Assembly (NCBI RefSeq): GCF_001661265.1
Contig: NW_017567018.1
Coordinates: forward strand, 186,001-250,000
From: Saitoella complicata NRRL Y-17804
Lineage: Eukaryota; Ascomycota; Saitoellomycetes; Saitoellales; Saitoellaceae
Direction: 5' to 3'
Length of the DNA: 64,000 nucleotides
The notes beneath the pieces were generated by a model, which worked only from the letters and a program-made list of their open reading frames with translations, was not told the DNA's origin and searched no databases. Position numbers and translations under genes: made by a program. Positions 19,250-30,657 of the stretch are shown one piece after another. Numbering within the stretch: position 1 is the first letter of the stretch; every line of letters begins with the position of its first letter.

Positions 19250-19649
19250 TTGATTGACTGTTGATTAAGAATAAGGAGTGGACAGTAATCGTAGGCCTGC
19301 TAACGATACTGGTGGGTTGGATGGATACGATACGGAGTGTATGAGGTTGGAGGTGTACAGGTTCGTAGCCTCGTCCATTGGGTGGGTGGGCACGTGAATC
19401 ATCAGGTTTCCTGTTTGGGGGATGGGAAAACAGAGGTTGAATTGACATGTAGGTGAAAGATAAAGGTCTTTACCGAACTCAGATAGAAGTATTGGCATTG
19501 TTCTCTGAAGATTTACTTGCATTCTTGATCTTCGTATCTCTTTGCCATTTCGGGTAACTTGTTTACGCCGACCTCGAGAATCAAGCAGAACCGAACGCTC
19601 ACCGTGATCACCGTTTTCACTCTCTTACGCTCGATCAGAAACTACCAGA
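19250..19649. promoter_or_regulatory. Divergent promoter region Cdt1 / Mad2
   Basis: About 400 bases between divergent start codons, shared by two cell-cycle genes. A CACGTG hexamer occurs at 19391-19396. I did not find an ACGCGT-type MBF box close to either start. Confidence 0.4.
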
Positions 19650-20424
19650 ATGGCCGCTCCTACTGATGCTACTGCTGCTCCCACCCGCTCAAAGCTTACT
19701 CTCAAAGGTTCCGCCAAGCTCGTGAGCGAGTTCTTCGGTTAGTTGGTAACTCCGTATTTCTCCGCATTCAAAGACTGATATTGCCTACAAACAGAATTCA
19801 CGATCAACTCAATTCTCTACCAACGCGGAATCTACCCTCCAGAGGACTTCAAGGCCGTAAAGAAGTATGGCCTGACAATGATGGTCACGGATGATGAGGA
19901 TGTCAAGGCGTATATCAAGAAGATCATGGGGCAATTACACAGTTTGAATTTTGGATTCTCTTCTTCTATGAGGAAAACTGACGAAGTTCCAAACAGAATG
20001 GGTCACGGGCGGTAAGATCACAAAGTTGATCGTCGCCGTAACATCAAAAGAAACCGCGGAAACCGTCGAACGATGGCAATTCGCCCTCGAAATTAACAAC
20101 AAGAACCCTGTCGCACCTACAACACCATCAAAAGCTGGATCTGCACCACCAGCAGCCGACAAACCGGAAGCTGAGATCACGAAAGAAATCCAAGCACTCA
20201 TCCGCCAGATCACAGCCTCGGTGACATTCCTCCCACAACTAGAAGGACTATGTACATTCAACGTGCTCGTCTACGCAGATAACGATAGCGAGGTACCGGC
20301 GGAATGGGTGGATAGTGATGCGAAGGAGGTCGTGGGTGCGGAGGCGGTGCAGATGAGGAGTTTTTCGACGAAATATCATGCTGTCAGTACGTTGGTCGAG
20401 TACAAGATGCCGGGGGAGGAATAG
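19650..20424 (+). CDS. MAD2: Spindle assembly checkpoint protein Mad2 (HORMA domain)
   Basis: Three exons, 19650-19737, 19795-19941 and 19997-20424, give 220 residues. Splicing restores the HORMA signature LKGSAKLVSEFFEFTINSIL, then YQRGIYPPEDF, VKAYIKKIMGQLHKWV and GGKITKLIVAVTSKETAE. The C-terminal safety-belt region is present (RQITASVTFLPQLEGLCTFN, QMRSFSTKYHAVSTLVEYK). A Pro/Ala-rich insert of about 20 residues before EITKEIQALI lengthens it relative to yeast Mad2 (196 residues). Mad2 binds Mad1 and Cdc20 at unattached kinetochores and inhibits the anaphase-promoting complex. Both introns are under 60 bases; the first has a GTTAGT donor. Confidence 0.96.
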
Positions 20425-20572
20425 AGGCAGGCACATATCAGTTTTGCGGATTTTTATGGAGGTTATGATAAATACCGGGACACTTAACGTAATACCACAT
20501 GATCATGCTATACCAACAAGAACGCCATCGCCAAAATCCTATTCTTACGTCGTTCAATCCATACACGAAGCT

Positions 20573-22558
20573 TCAGACATCCTTATTCGTCAAGAAATCC
20601 GACAACTTCCTCGGATCAACCTGAATATTTCCAATCGTCTTCATCCTCTTCTTTCCCTCCTTCTGCTTACTCAACAACTTCATCTTGCGCGTAATATCTC
20701 CTCCGTAACACTTCGCCGTAACATCCTTCCTCATGGCCGAAATACTCTCTCGCGCGATGACTCTTTGTCCGACAGTAGCTTGGATGATGATCTCGTATAG
20801 TTGGCGATCGAGGAGGTTTTTGAGGCGTTTTGCCCATTCGCGGCCTTTGCGGTCGACTTGGGAGCGGTGGCAGACTGCAGCGAGTGCATCGACGGGTTTT
20901 TTGTTGACGAGGAGGGTGAGTTTGACGAGGTCCGCTGTTCTGTAGCCGGAATCTTCGTAGTCGAGGGATGCATAACCTTTTGACATGCCCTTTAATTTCC
21001 CGAAGAAATCGTCGACGAGTTGGCTGAGGGGGAGGGCGTATTTGAGCAGGACACGTTCGCCTGTATTCATGAATGTACATTCCTTTTGTTCTCCACGGTT
21101 CGCTTCGCAGAGTTCGATGATAGGTCCGAGATATTCCTGCGGAAACATCATCGTTGCCTCGACAATTGGCTCTTGAACATCCTCGACGGGATTCGGACCG
21201 CTTCTGGTTGTCAAGTCAGGGAAATCGTATGGGTTGGAGATGATTGCCTCTGATCCGTCTTGGTATCTGACTTTAAAGGGTACGGTGGGAGCAGTAATAA
21301 TGACTTCGCTTCCGTACTCCTGCTTCAGACGATCTTGGAAGACGGAGCAGTGCAGAGTCCCGAGGAACCCGATACGCCATCCCTGGCCAAGAGCTGTTGA
21401 AGTCTCTTTTTGGATAGAGACAGAACGGTCGTTGAGGACGAGATGAGAGATACTCTCGTCGAGTTTGGTGAAATCGACGGCGTCGATGGGGTATGCTCCG
21501 ACGAAGACCATGGGCTGCGTAGGCTCGAAGCCGGGTAGTGGATCGACTTTTTCGCCGACTTTCATGTAGGTGTCACCGATGTGGGCTTCCTTTGATTCTT
21601 TCATGCCGGTAATGATGTATCCGACCATACCCGCTTTTAACTCCTTAATGGGTGTGCGGTCAGGGTGCATGATCCCTACTTCGCCGACTTCGTATTTGAG
21701 GCCGGTGTAGGCGGAGGTAATTTTGTCACCTTTTCTCATGGTACCGTCGAAGACTCGGATAAGGGCGATAACGCCGACGTAGTTGTCGTACCAAGAGTCG
21801 ATTAGGAGACACTTCAACCTTCCAGCGGCGTCTCCGGAGGGTGGTGGCATCCGTTCGATGACAGCTGGGAGAACGGTCTCGATGCCGAGGCCAGCTTTGG
21901 CACTTACCATGAGTGCATCGCTGGTGTCGATTTCGAAGGTGTCCCGCATCTGTGTCAGCACACGCTCGGGGTCTGCGGATGGGAGGTCGATTTTGTTCAG
22001 GGCTGGCAGCATCTCCAGTCCCTCTGCGAACGCAAGGTAGAAGTTTGCGACGGTTTGTGCTTGGATACCCTGAGCGGCGTCGACGAGGAGTAATGCTCCA
22101 TTACATGCTGCCAAACTTCTTGATACTTCTGCTCTGAAATCAACGTGTCCAGGTGTGTCGATAAGGTTGATCAGATAATCCTGACCCTTGTGTTGGTAGA
22201 ACATTGTACATGTCTGCGCCTTGACCGTGATACCTCGTTCTTGTTCCACCTTCAGCTTGTCGAGAACCTGTTTGTTATCGGCATCTTTTCGGATAGTCCC
22301 GGTGTATTCCAACAGTCGATCTGATAAAGTTGACTTTCCGTGGTCGATATGTGCAACAATCGCGAAGTTACGATAGTTCTCCAGAGGAATGTTCTTAAGG
22401 AGTTCATGGTACTTTGCCTCGGCGTATGCGGAAGGTGTCCGAGAAAAATAACGTGCTGCTGGGTTGTTCTGCCCGAGGAAGCTATTGATAGACCGAGGGA
22501 AAGCGAAGGCGGCGGAGGCCCCAGGACCCCCTATCCGCAGTGATCTGGTAACAATCAT
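20573..22558 (-). CDS. GUF1: Mitochondrial translation factor GUF1 (LepA/EF4 GTPase)
   Basis: A single-exon 661-residue GTPase. An Arg/Ser-rich leader of about 55 residues (ending near [13 protein letters not shown]) looks like a mitochondrial presequence. G motifs are [16 protein letters not shown], the switch [17 protein letters not shown] and [10 protein letters not shown]. The LepA-specific C-terminus is complete, including [18 protein letters not shown]. Its relatives bind mitochondrial ribosomes and promote accurate elongation under stress by back-translocation. It is divergent from the NOT3 gene with under 300 bases between them and convergent with Mad2. Confidence 0.97.
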   Translation of the reverse strand: MIVTRSLRIGGPGASAAFAFPRSINSFLGQNNPAARYFSRTPSAYAEAKYHELLKNIPLENYRNFAIVAHIDHGKSTLSDRLLEYTGTIRKDADNKQVLDKLKVEQERGITVKAQTCTMFYQHKGQDYLINLIDTPGHVDFRAEVSRSLAACNGALLLVDAAQGIQAQTVANFYLAFAEGLEMLPALNKIDLPSADPERVLTQMRDTFEIDTSDALMVSAKAGLGIETVLPAVIERMPPPSGDAAGRLKCLLIDSWYDNYVGVIALIRVFDGTMRKGDKITSAYTGLKYEVGEVGIMHPDRTPIKELKAGMVGYIITGMKESKEAHIGDTYMKVGEKVDPLPGFEPTQPMVFVGAYPIDAVDFTKLDESISHLVLNDRSVSIQKETSTALGQGWRIGFLGTLHCSVFQDRLKQEYGSEVIITAPTVPFKVRYQDGSEAIISNPYDFPDLTTRSGPNPVEDVQEPIVEATMMFPQEYLGPIIELCEANRGEQKECTFMNTGERVLLKYALPLSQLVDDFFGKLKGMSKGYASLDYEDSGYRTADLVKLTLLVNKKPVDALAAVCHRSQVDRKGREWAKRLKNLLDRQLYEIIIQATVGQRVIARESISAMRKDVTAKCYGGDITRKMKLLSKQKEGKKRMKTIGNIQVDPRKLSDFLTNKDV

Positions 22559-22845
22559 GGTATATACTGCCGTTCTATCGTGATGCGATCATGGCCGAAG
22601 CATCGCCTGTCCTTCCAATCGTAATAATTATTTTGCTGTTTTCTCGGTGGCCTGTAAATTACCGTTCTCGTACACTCCTACCAATCAGGGGCTGGCATCA
22701 CGGCCGCGGGCCTGGCGTTGCTGCAGTAGAACGCCCGGTGAACATCGCCTCCAGTTACACCACCAAAGAAAGGTAAGCATTCCCATTGGCATACAGGGAC
22801 GCCGTTGCTGATTGCATTGCTTAGGAGGGAGTACATCGTTTCACC

Positions 22846-25001
22846 ATGTCGGCACGGAAACTGCAAGCGGAGATCGACAAGGTCTTCAAGAGAATCGCGG
22901 AAGGTAAGCCGACTACATCATGCGACATGCCATTCCGGCTTGGTCTCGAGACGATGACGGGGCAATTCGTCTTCAATGTCATAAAACTGGCCTTCGGAAC
23001 GTTTCCTTGTGCGTTTTGAGTCGTTTGGCGTGTTGGAGGTTACTTTCGCTGGGATGTATGCTGACCATTACGCACAGGTGTCGCGGTCTTCGAGGGCATC
23101 TACGAGAAATTGATGACTTCACAAAATCCGGCGCAAAAGGATAAACTTGAGTCGGATTTGAAGAAGGAAATCAAGAAGCTGCAACGACTGCGTGATCAGG
23201 TGAAAACCTGGGCAGCAAGTAACGAAATCAAGGACAAGAAGCCGTTACTGGAGCAGCGTAGATTGATTGAGACAGTATGACGTTCCGTATGTCACACAAT
23301 TGAACGTCAGACTAACTTGGGTCATAGCAAATGGAGAAGTTCAAGGCTGTTGAGAAGGACCTGAAAACCAAGGCTTTCAGCAAGGAGGGTCTCAGTGCAG
23401 CGGCCAAGCTCGATCCTAAAGAGCAGCAAAAGATGGAAACATGCACATGGCTGTCGAATCTTGTGGATGAGCTCGAACGGCAAATAGAGCAGCTGGAAGC
23501 CGAATCGGAAACCTTACAAGTAGGCGCGAAGAAGAGCAAGCGCGACTCGAGTAAGAACGAGAGGCTAGGAGAGGTGGATCACTTAATAGAGCGGCATAAG
23601 TGGCATCAAGGGAAGATTGAGCTGATATTAAGAGGACTGGAGAACGGCAATCTGGCTGTGGATGAGGTGCTGGACCTGAAAGATGACATTGACTACTACG
23701 TCGAGTCAAATCAGGACGTTGACTTCGCTGAGGACGAGCACATCTATGATGAGCTTACACTCGACGAGGAGATGTACAACGCCCTTGACAGAGAGGATGA
23801 GTCCGACGTTGATTTGTTGGATGACGAGCCTGTGAGGAGTCCGGTGAAGGAGGACAGGCCTGAACCACCAACACCGGCAAAATCAAAACCGGCAGATGCT
23901 CAGCCACCAACACCAGTGCGGAAGTCGAGTGTACCAGTGGCAGCGAAAGCACCAACACCACCAACGCCTGCACCAGTAACAGCACCCGCACCTGCGCCGG
24001 CACTATTACCAGCAGCGACGATCAGTGTTGTTCCCGCAAAACAGGCGCAACCAGCACCTATCGGCCCACAACCGACGCAACCTGTGGTGAATACGCCGAC
24101 GTTGAAGTACGCAAGTGCAGCGGCAGCGGCAGCAGCAGCGGAGGCAGCAAGAGGACCTGGTATCCAGCCGCTGCCACCACCGCCTGGATTGAGGCGTACC
24201 GGAACCAATACTCCTGCACCCAGTACACCTGTACCAGGTACCCCAGTAGCAAGTACACCAGAGTTGCCGCATTCCAAGCCTGCAAGTTCACATGGTCTGC
24301 CATCTGCACCGCCATCGGCACCAGCATCAGCACCAGTGGAAGAGCCTGCACCAGTGCAGGAGGTTATGCCTGAAGAGTCTGAGCTCGCACCAAGTACTGC
24401 CAACGGAACCGAACCATCGATGGAAGAGAACGTGTCTCCGGTATCGCCACCGGAATTCAACGCTGCGGAGGTCGCTGCGAACCTACCACCCGGTCTCCAG
24501 GATCTTATCGCGTCTTTCCAGGCAGCACGGGCACGCTCAGTGGCACCACCACCAATCACCTCCGTCTACCAGCTCCTCGAGACTTCATTGACGTACGTCC
24601 CCGACGCCCTCGACGCCCAAAGACCAAAACACTACACCCCTGAGAACCCCTACCCAACACCCTCCTACTACCCTCAAGTACCCTCCCCAATTTTCGAAGA
24701 ACCCATGCTCTTCGAAAAAATCGACATCGACACCCTCTTCTACGTTTTCTACTACCAACAAGGCGCCTACCAACAATACCTCGCCGCACGCGAACTCAAA
24801 CGTCAATCATGGCGCTTCCATAAGAAGTACCTGACGTGGTTCCAGAGGCATGAGGAGCCGAAGGTTATTACGGATGAGTATGAGAGTGGGACGTATAGGT
24901 ATTTTGATTTCGAGGGGGCTTGGGTGCAGAGGAAGAAGCCTGAGTTCAAGTTTTTGTACCAGCATTTGGAGGATGAGGATAAGGCTGTTTCTCCTCAATA
25001 G
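22846..25001 (+). CDS. NOT3: CCR4-NOT complex subunit NOT3/NOT5
   Basis: Three exons, 22846-22903, 23078-23274 and 23328-25001, give 642 residues. The first ~230 residues are the Not3 N-terminal coiled-coil domain ([60 protein letters not shown], then [18 protein letters not shown]). A long Pro/Ala/Thr-rich linker follows, and the last ~110 residues are a NOT box ([24 protein letters not shown]-free end at [38 protein letters not shown]). The complex removes poly(A) tails and couples codon optimality to mRNA decay. Introns are 174 and 53 bases; the first is long for this locus. Yeast splits the role between Not3 and Not5; one protein is usual in filamentous fungi. Confidence 0.96.
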
Positions 25002-25265
25002 GCCTTCTGTGCTGGTATGAGCTTGAGCGACGGTATGTGGATATGTGGTAAGTGGTGTATATATGGGTTTCGCACGTTCAACGTTCTTTTGTTGCCTTTC
25101 TTGGTTCGGTTACGCAGCTGCCTTTCGATTCGCTAGGGCCCTTATATGCGTTTTACAATTCACTTCAATGCGCTTTTGCAGGTTTATCCTTATCATTCTT
25201 TTTCGCACTTCCTATTGCACTTGGTAAAACTAATCATACACATATGCCCCCCTATCTCTGACAAT

Positions 25266-26152
25266 TTACAACTTGGCAGCCTTCACACTGCCACCATCCA
25301 ACAACACGATGGCACCGTTAACGTACGCCCCAGCTCGGCTCGCCAACCAGATACATGTACCCGCAACATCCTCCGGCGTCCCGATCCTCCCCAAGGGAAT
25401 CCCACCCGTGATCTTATCCGAGAACTTATCAAGAGTCGCAGCCATCATCTTACTCTGGAACGGACCAGGAGCAATACAGTTGACCGTAATCCCCCTCTTC
25501 CCCAAGTGATGGGACAATACCTCCGTCATATGATGCACACCAGCCTTACTCGCCGAATACGCAAACGTCTCGAGCCAAGGCGTGCGGATACCATCGACGG
25601 ACCCGATGTTGATCACGCGGGCTGGGTCGGGGTTGGAAAGGGATGAGGGTGCGGCGGAGGCTTGTTGGAGGAGGGGGGTAACGAGCTGGGTTAGGGTGAA
25701 GACGCGGTGGAGGTTTAGGGTTAGGACGCGGGACCAGGCTTCGTCTGGGTACTTGTCGTAGGGAGCGCCCCAGTTGTTGCCGGAGTTGTTGACGAGGACG
25801 TGGAGTTCTATGTGATCAAATCGTTAAACCAACGAGATTCGTAATGGGGAGGAGATCACATACTGTCGGTGTGCTTCTTAATCTCTTCAACCAACTTCTT
25901 CTGCTCCTCCAACTTTGTCAAATCACACGGAATCGAGACCGCCTTTCCCTTCCCAAGTCGGTTCAAATGTTCCGCGGCCTCGTCACAATCCTTCTTCGAG
26001 CGAGAGGAGATGTAGACGGTCGCCCCGTTCTCAACGAAGCCCGCCGAGATCATGAGTCCGATACCTTTCCCGCCGCCGGTGACGAGGACGTGTTTGCCCT
26101 TGACACCGAAGAGGTTTTGGAGGTCGAAGGAGGAAGAGTTGTCGCCGGACAT
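25266..26152 (-). CDS. Short-chain dehydrogenase/reductase
   Basis: Two exons, 26152-25864 and 25807-25266, with a 56-base intron, give 276 residues. Classical SDR landmarks are present: the NAD(P)-binding TGGGKGIG near residue 25, an Arg/Ser pair after VYISSR that suggests NADP preference, NNSGNNWG in place of the usual NNAG, the catalytic Ser in VINIGSVDG, and YSASKAG with the catalytic Tyr and Lys. The late PG motif CIAPGPFQSKM is also seen. Fungal relatives are often labelled RhlG-like or 3-oxoacyl-reductase-like, but the substrate is not predictable. The 3' end is convergent with NOT3. Confidence 0.93.
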
Positions 26153-26406
26153 TTTGTTCTTTGGTAGCGGATCAGAGGTCTGTAGAGGGAGATGTCGAGG
26201 GAGGGTTTTGTGGTTTACAGAGGATCTCGAGGAGTTCGGTGCGGGGTTGGGTTACCGCGGCCCGCGCTTTGTGGGGTCGGTCGTGCTTGCCGTATACGTA
26301 ACCCCATGGGAACGGAATGCCTAGAACTGTTACAATTGTTCATAGATAGTATACAATATAAACACCATTTCCAAAACCCATACCACCTAGTCCCCGCCCA
26401 GTAACT

Positions 26407-27359
26407 TTACGCCGCCCACGGATTCTCCTCCATATGAACCGGCACCGGATTGCCCGTGCCAACAGCCCTCAACGCATCCCCCATACTAAACGTCACAATC
26501 CCTCCTCCTCCCCCCATACCGCCTTTCTCTGTTCCCAGCTCATCACTCTCACTAACCGCACTCAACACCGGACTAACGTGCGCACTGAGAGACGGGTTCG
26601 ACGATAGCGGCAGCGACCCCACTGCTTCGCCTTCCGCATCAATAATATCCGCATATGAAACGAAAGATAAGCGTTTGTTATGTGGGTCAGGGTCGAACAT
26701 CTCGCTCTCGACGACCCCTGAATCCGCCATTCCGCCAATACTCCCAGCGCGGAGACGGGAGTCGTTGCTCACCGGGCTCAGTGCCCGGAACGAGGGAGAC
26801 GCAGATCCAGAACCCGGGCCCGAGAGGGATTCGGATGACCAGGGGTTTTCCATGGCAGATGGGGGTGCCATCGCGACGATTTCGACTTCCTCCACGTCAA
26901 GACCCCTTCCCTCACCACTGCCTCTTCCTCCACTTGGATCTGACCCACCGCCCGTGCCACCCATGAGCATTTCTGCGCTCGCGTCGAGGACGGCTGGGAC
27001 GTGATCCTCGATTTGCTGGTGCGGTAACGCAGCCGCAACATTTAAGCTCGGAACATCCTCAATCACATTCCTTTCGAAAATCTGTGACGAAATACTCGGA
27101 CGCGGCGAGGATGCCGAAACTGATGTTGGTGATCCCGAGCCAGGGTGTGAGGAGGATGGACGGGATGATGTTGATGCTGAAGGTGATTTATGTGAGACTG
27201 GTGGTGGGAGGTTGGGGGAGGGTGATAGTGGTTCGTCTGTGAGTCGCTGATCAACTCTCCGTCACCATGCGGTACAGGCTTGAACTCAGGCTCACCTAAG
27301 AGGCTTCCCGTGTTACTCCCACCCTCACCAACAGCCTTCTTCCTTTTCCAAAATGTCAT
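26407..27359 (-). CDS. Unrecognised Ser/Pro-rich fungal protein
   Basis: Two exons, 27359-27296 and 27236-26407, with a 59-base GTGAGC...ACAG intron, give 297 residues. The N-terminus is basic (MTFWKRKK), followed by about 60 residues of Ser/Pro-rich sequence. Then come IEDHVPAVLDASAEML, VEEVEIVAMAPPSAMENPW, and a small ordered-looking motif KRLSFVSYADIIDAEGEA. The C-terminus ends with FSMGDALRAVGTGNP and an ENPWAA tail; ENPW also occurs in the middle. No domain, signal peptide or membrane segment was recognised. The SFVSYADII-type motif recurs in my recollection of uncharacterised fungal proteins, so I take this to be a real conserved gene of unknown role. Confidence 0.7.
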
Positions 27360-27678
27360 CGGATTTGCTAATAGATCGGTATAAGATTGGTCTTTGCGAT
27401 GGTTTATGTTGGCCGTGCTACCAGCTGGTGGTGTTTAGGCGCGCCCGGACCGTCGAAGCCGAGAAAAACCTGATGACGTCGGAGGACCCAAGTTGATGGA
27501 CGACTATTCTAAATGCTTTCTTTCTTTTCTTAATGGACAAGCGATCGCGATACTAACCAACGTACATACAAACAACGAAACCAAAACGATCGTAGTCACA
27601 CACTCCTTAAGCTTGCCTCTCATCATCCATGCCTTCCTCATCTTAACATACACACTTCTTCCTCATTGCACTGTCCCA

Positions 27679-30108
27679 TTACTCTTCTTGCACAGACAAC
27701 TTCTCCATCTCACTCTGCATTCCCATCCCAGCCCTCTCACTCGTCGGCACCCCACCTTCCTCACTGCCCCTCTCCTCAGCCGCCCTCCTCGCCTCAGCCG
27801 CCGCAAAAGCAGGACTTGGCACAATATGCTCCACCCCTCCAGATCCCTGCCCCGCACCACCCTCAAAGAACGGGTCCGGCTCGTTCTCCAAGAGGTACTC
27901 ATCACTCTTGTCTGAAAAGAAAACATCAGGATGCACAATCGCCCCCAACGCCCTCCTCATCCTCGATGTCGTATACTGCGAGAGACCGACTTGATACGAA
28001 GCATTAACCCACCCGAAACCTTCACGGGCAACACCCTTGAAATCAAGACCCTGGTTTCCGTACTCCGCGTCGACGCGGTGTGGGTCTGAGGCGCGGGTGA
28101 CGTTGTACTTCTCTACCACCACACCATTGTAATCCATAAAACTCTTGATCATCATAAACAACCACCTATAGACCAAACGGCGAGCTTCGTCCTCATACCC
28201 GTACCGCCAGAGACCTTCCCAGGCGAGCATCTGCTGCGGTGCCCAACCAGAGGGATAATCCCACTGTCGACTAGGAGCATCCAAGTCAACTTTTCCGCAG
28301 GATCGCTCGGTACCAGCCACGAGCCCACCAAGCACCTCAAACTTCGACAAACTCTTGTCGACGAGCGCCGCAGCTTGTCGGGGAGACGCACATCCCGCCC
28401 ACAATGCCCAAAACGCCGTACAACTCTCATACTTCGCTTGTTCCCGCTTAACGGTGTCGTAGTCATAGTACAACCCATCCGCCTCGTTCCACAAATACTT
28501 ATCGATCAACGCCTTCCTCTTCATCGCTCTACGATCCCAGGTGAACGAGGACTCGAACGTACCATCTGGCATCGGGAATTTATCATGCCATTTCTCGCGG
28601 ATGGTCTTCGCGATGTCGGTTTCGTACTTGTAGAGCAAGGTGTTGAGGTCGATCGTCGCCAAGTTCGCACAAACGTGTTCAAAACGGTACGTCGTATCAT
28701 GTCCCGACTCGCGGACAGCACGATCATGCATGAAGTACTCGTCGAGCTCAGGTTCATGGACAATACCGTCATTGTACGCAACCTGGAACTCCTCGAAGGT
28801 CATGTTGTTCTTCGTACAGAACGGCTCCAAGATATGCTCGAAATGACTCGCCTCCGTCTCGGGCGGAATCCCAATTCCATCAGGTCTGTACCGTGACAAC
28901 CCCGTGATGGGATCCAACCTCGGCGCAGACACCCAAACAGTCTTGTACTCCTTAATCGCAGCCCAGAGCGCACGCTTCAGGAAGTCGTCTGCGGTAGGAC
29001 CTTCATGCTTGATCTTATCATACACTCTCAACGCCATATCCGTCAAAAACGGGGGTTGAGAACGCGTAAGATAGTAAGACCTGTTGGCATTCAAGATCTT
29101 TCCATAATGCGTGATCTCAAAAATGAAGTTCTCAACCATCCCCTTCGCCAAATCAACGCGTCCATCGACGAGGAGACCAAGAGATTCGAAATACGAGTCC
29201 CAGCCGTACATCTCATTGAATCGTCCACCGGGGACAACGAATGGCATACCCCGGAGCTGAACCACGTCCGTGACGGGATCGACAACCTTCTCCATCGCTA
29301 ACGCCAACAACCCCGGTTTCTGATTCGCGTCCTTGACCCAAACAGCATCAATCGTCTCCGGCAAATACTCCACCTGCAAATTCAGATGCGACATCTCCGC
29401 CGCCGCCTTACAATAATACTCGTACATCTCTGGTTCCTTGGTTGGGATGTAGATACGCGGCCTCGGGTCTGTCGAGCGGTTTTTCGTGTCTGCGCAGATC
29501 TTTTCGAGGGATGAGGCATCGATGCGGCGGGTTAGGCCGTCCCAGAAGGTGGTACGGATAAGACGATTGAGACGGGCGACAGGGTTTTCGTTTAAGCGTG
29601 CTTCGTCGAGGAGAATGTGCTTTCTTCCGAAATCCTTTGCGAGGGTCAATTCTTGCAACAAATTCGAAAGCATATAGGTTCCTCGGATATCGAATCTGTA
29701 CGCGCTTAATTAGCATCTCTATTTCCAAGAAATCTTTGTGAAAGAGTCGTACCTGTTATGCCCACCGCTGTTCGCGGTCCCCAATGTGAACACCTTCGGT
29801 CCCGCATCCTCAATGGTAATCTGCATATTCCCATCCGAATCCTCACTCTCAAGTAAAGCTTTCAACGTCGGCTCAACCTCAATCAGGAACTTTCTCGGCT
29901 GTGATTGGGGCTCGTCGTGACTCAGTCTACGACGTGGAGCTTCCTTGTTCATCAGCCCCATCCGAATCCGCTGAAGACTCGTATTGGCGCCAGCGGATGA
30001 GAGGGTTCGAGAACGGTTTTGCTTCGTACGGTGGGACTCGCCGTAGTAGATTGCTGCGTGTGTCAAAGGGTCTGGCCTCCCCGGTGATGTACCCGATGGT
30101 GATGCCAT
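27679..30108 (-). CDS. NTH1: Neutral trehalase
   Basis: Two exons, 30108-29753 and 29695-27679, with a 57-base intron, give 790 residues, the usual neutral trehalase size. The catalytic GH37 domain has both trehalase signatures, [19 protein letters not shown] and [10 protein letters not shown]. The regulatory N-terminus carries kinase-type sites RSRTLS (Ser37) and RRRLS (Ser63), matching the PKA/14-3-3 sites of yeast Nth1, and a Ca-binding-like loop [13 protein letters not shown] at about 89-101. The enzyme hydrolyses cytosolic trehalose to two glucose during recovery from stress and spore germination. Only the spliced form joins the Ca-loop segment to [18 protein letters not shown]. It lies beside the AtfA-like bZIP gene on the same strand. 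Confidence 0.97.
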
Positions 30109-30657
30109 GATTGGTATTCTGAATCGCTCGTCAGTTCTTGAATCCTGACCGACTGTATGCTACACGACTCACAGTTCACTTGGCAATTGTGTTTGTCCTG
30201 CTCGTCGTTGCTGGTGAATTTCCCCCTCTCCTCTAAAGCTGTCAAGTCCCGCTGCCAGCGCGATGACGTTCAACCCTGCGCTACCAGCCAACAAGCGATT
30301 GACCATAGGGCAAGGACGAAAAATAGACAAGTCAATTTCAAGAAGAAGAACAGAAAAACAGACGCCAGTAATAAAAACGAAAACCGCTTCGTAGTCCACC
30401 GCATTAACCAAAATAGTTCTTTATCCTTCCTTCCATCTTCCCTTCCTTCCCCTTCCTGTGTGGTCTTCCAGACCGTCAATAATACCATCCATAATCTCAG
30501 CGAAAGACACCGTCGATTGAATTCGATCCCATGTCCATGCCGATACGAGCGCAACACATAGAGACGCGACAGCTCGCTACCCAATACATAACTTTTGTTC
30601 TTTGGATGGTAGCTCGCCTCACTCCCATCCCATCCCTTTCAGAGTGCTAAACGTGGA
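30109..30657. promoter_or_regulatory. Neutral trehalase upstream region
   Basis: About 550 bases between the trehalase start and the bZIP 3' end. CCCCT on the plus strand (AGGGG relative to the trehalase) occurs at 30223-30227 and 30449-30453, matching the core of the yeast stress response element. Such a short core is expected by chance, so this is weak. No RNA gene was seen. Confidence 0.35.

Noticed and set aside
30223-30453. CCCCT/AGGGG stress-element cores upstream of neutral trehalase as a firm regulatory call
   Set aside because: A five-base core is expected by chance in 550 bases. Kept only as a weak note in the region entry.
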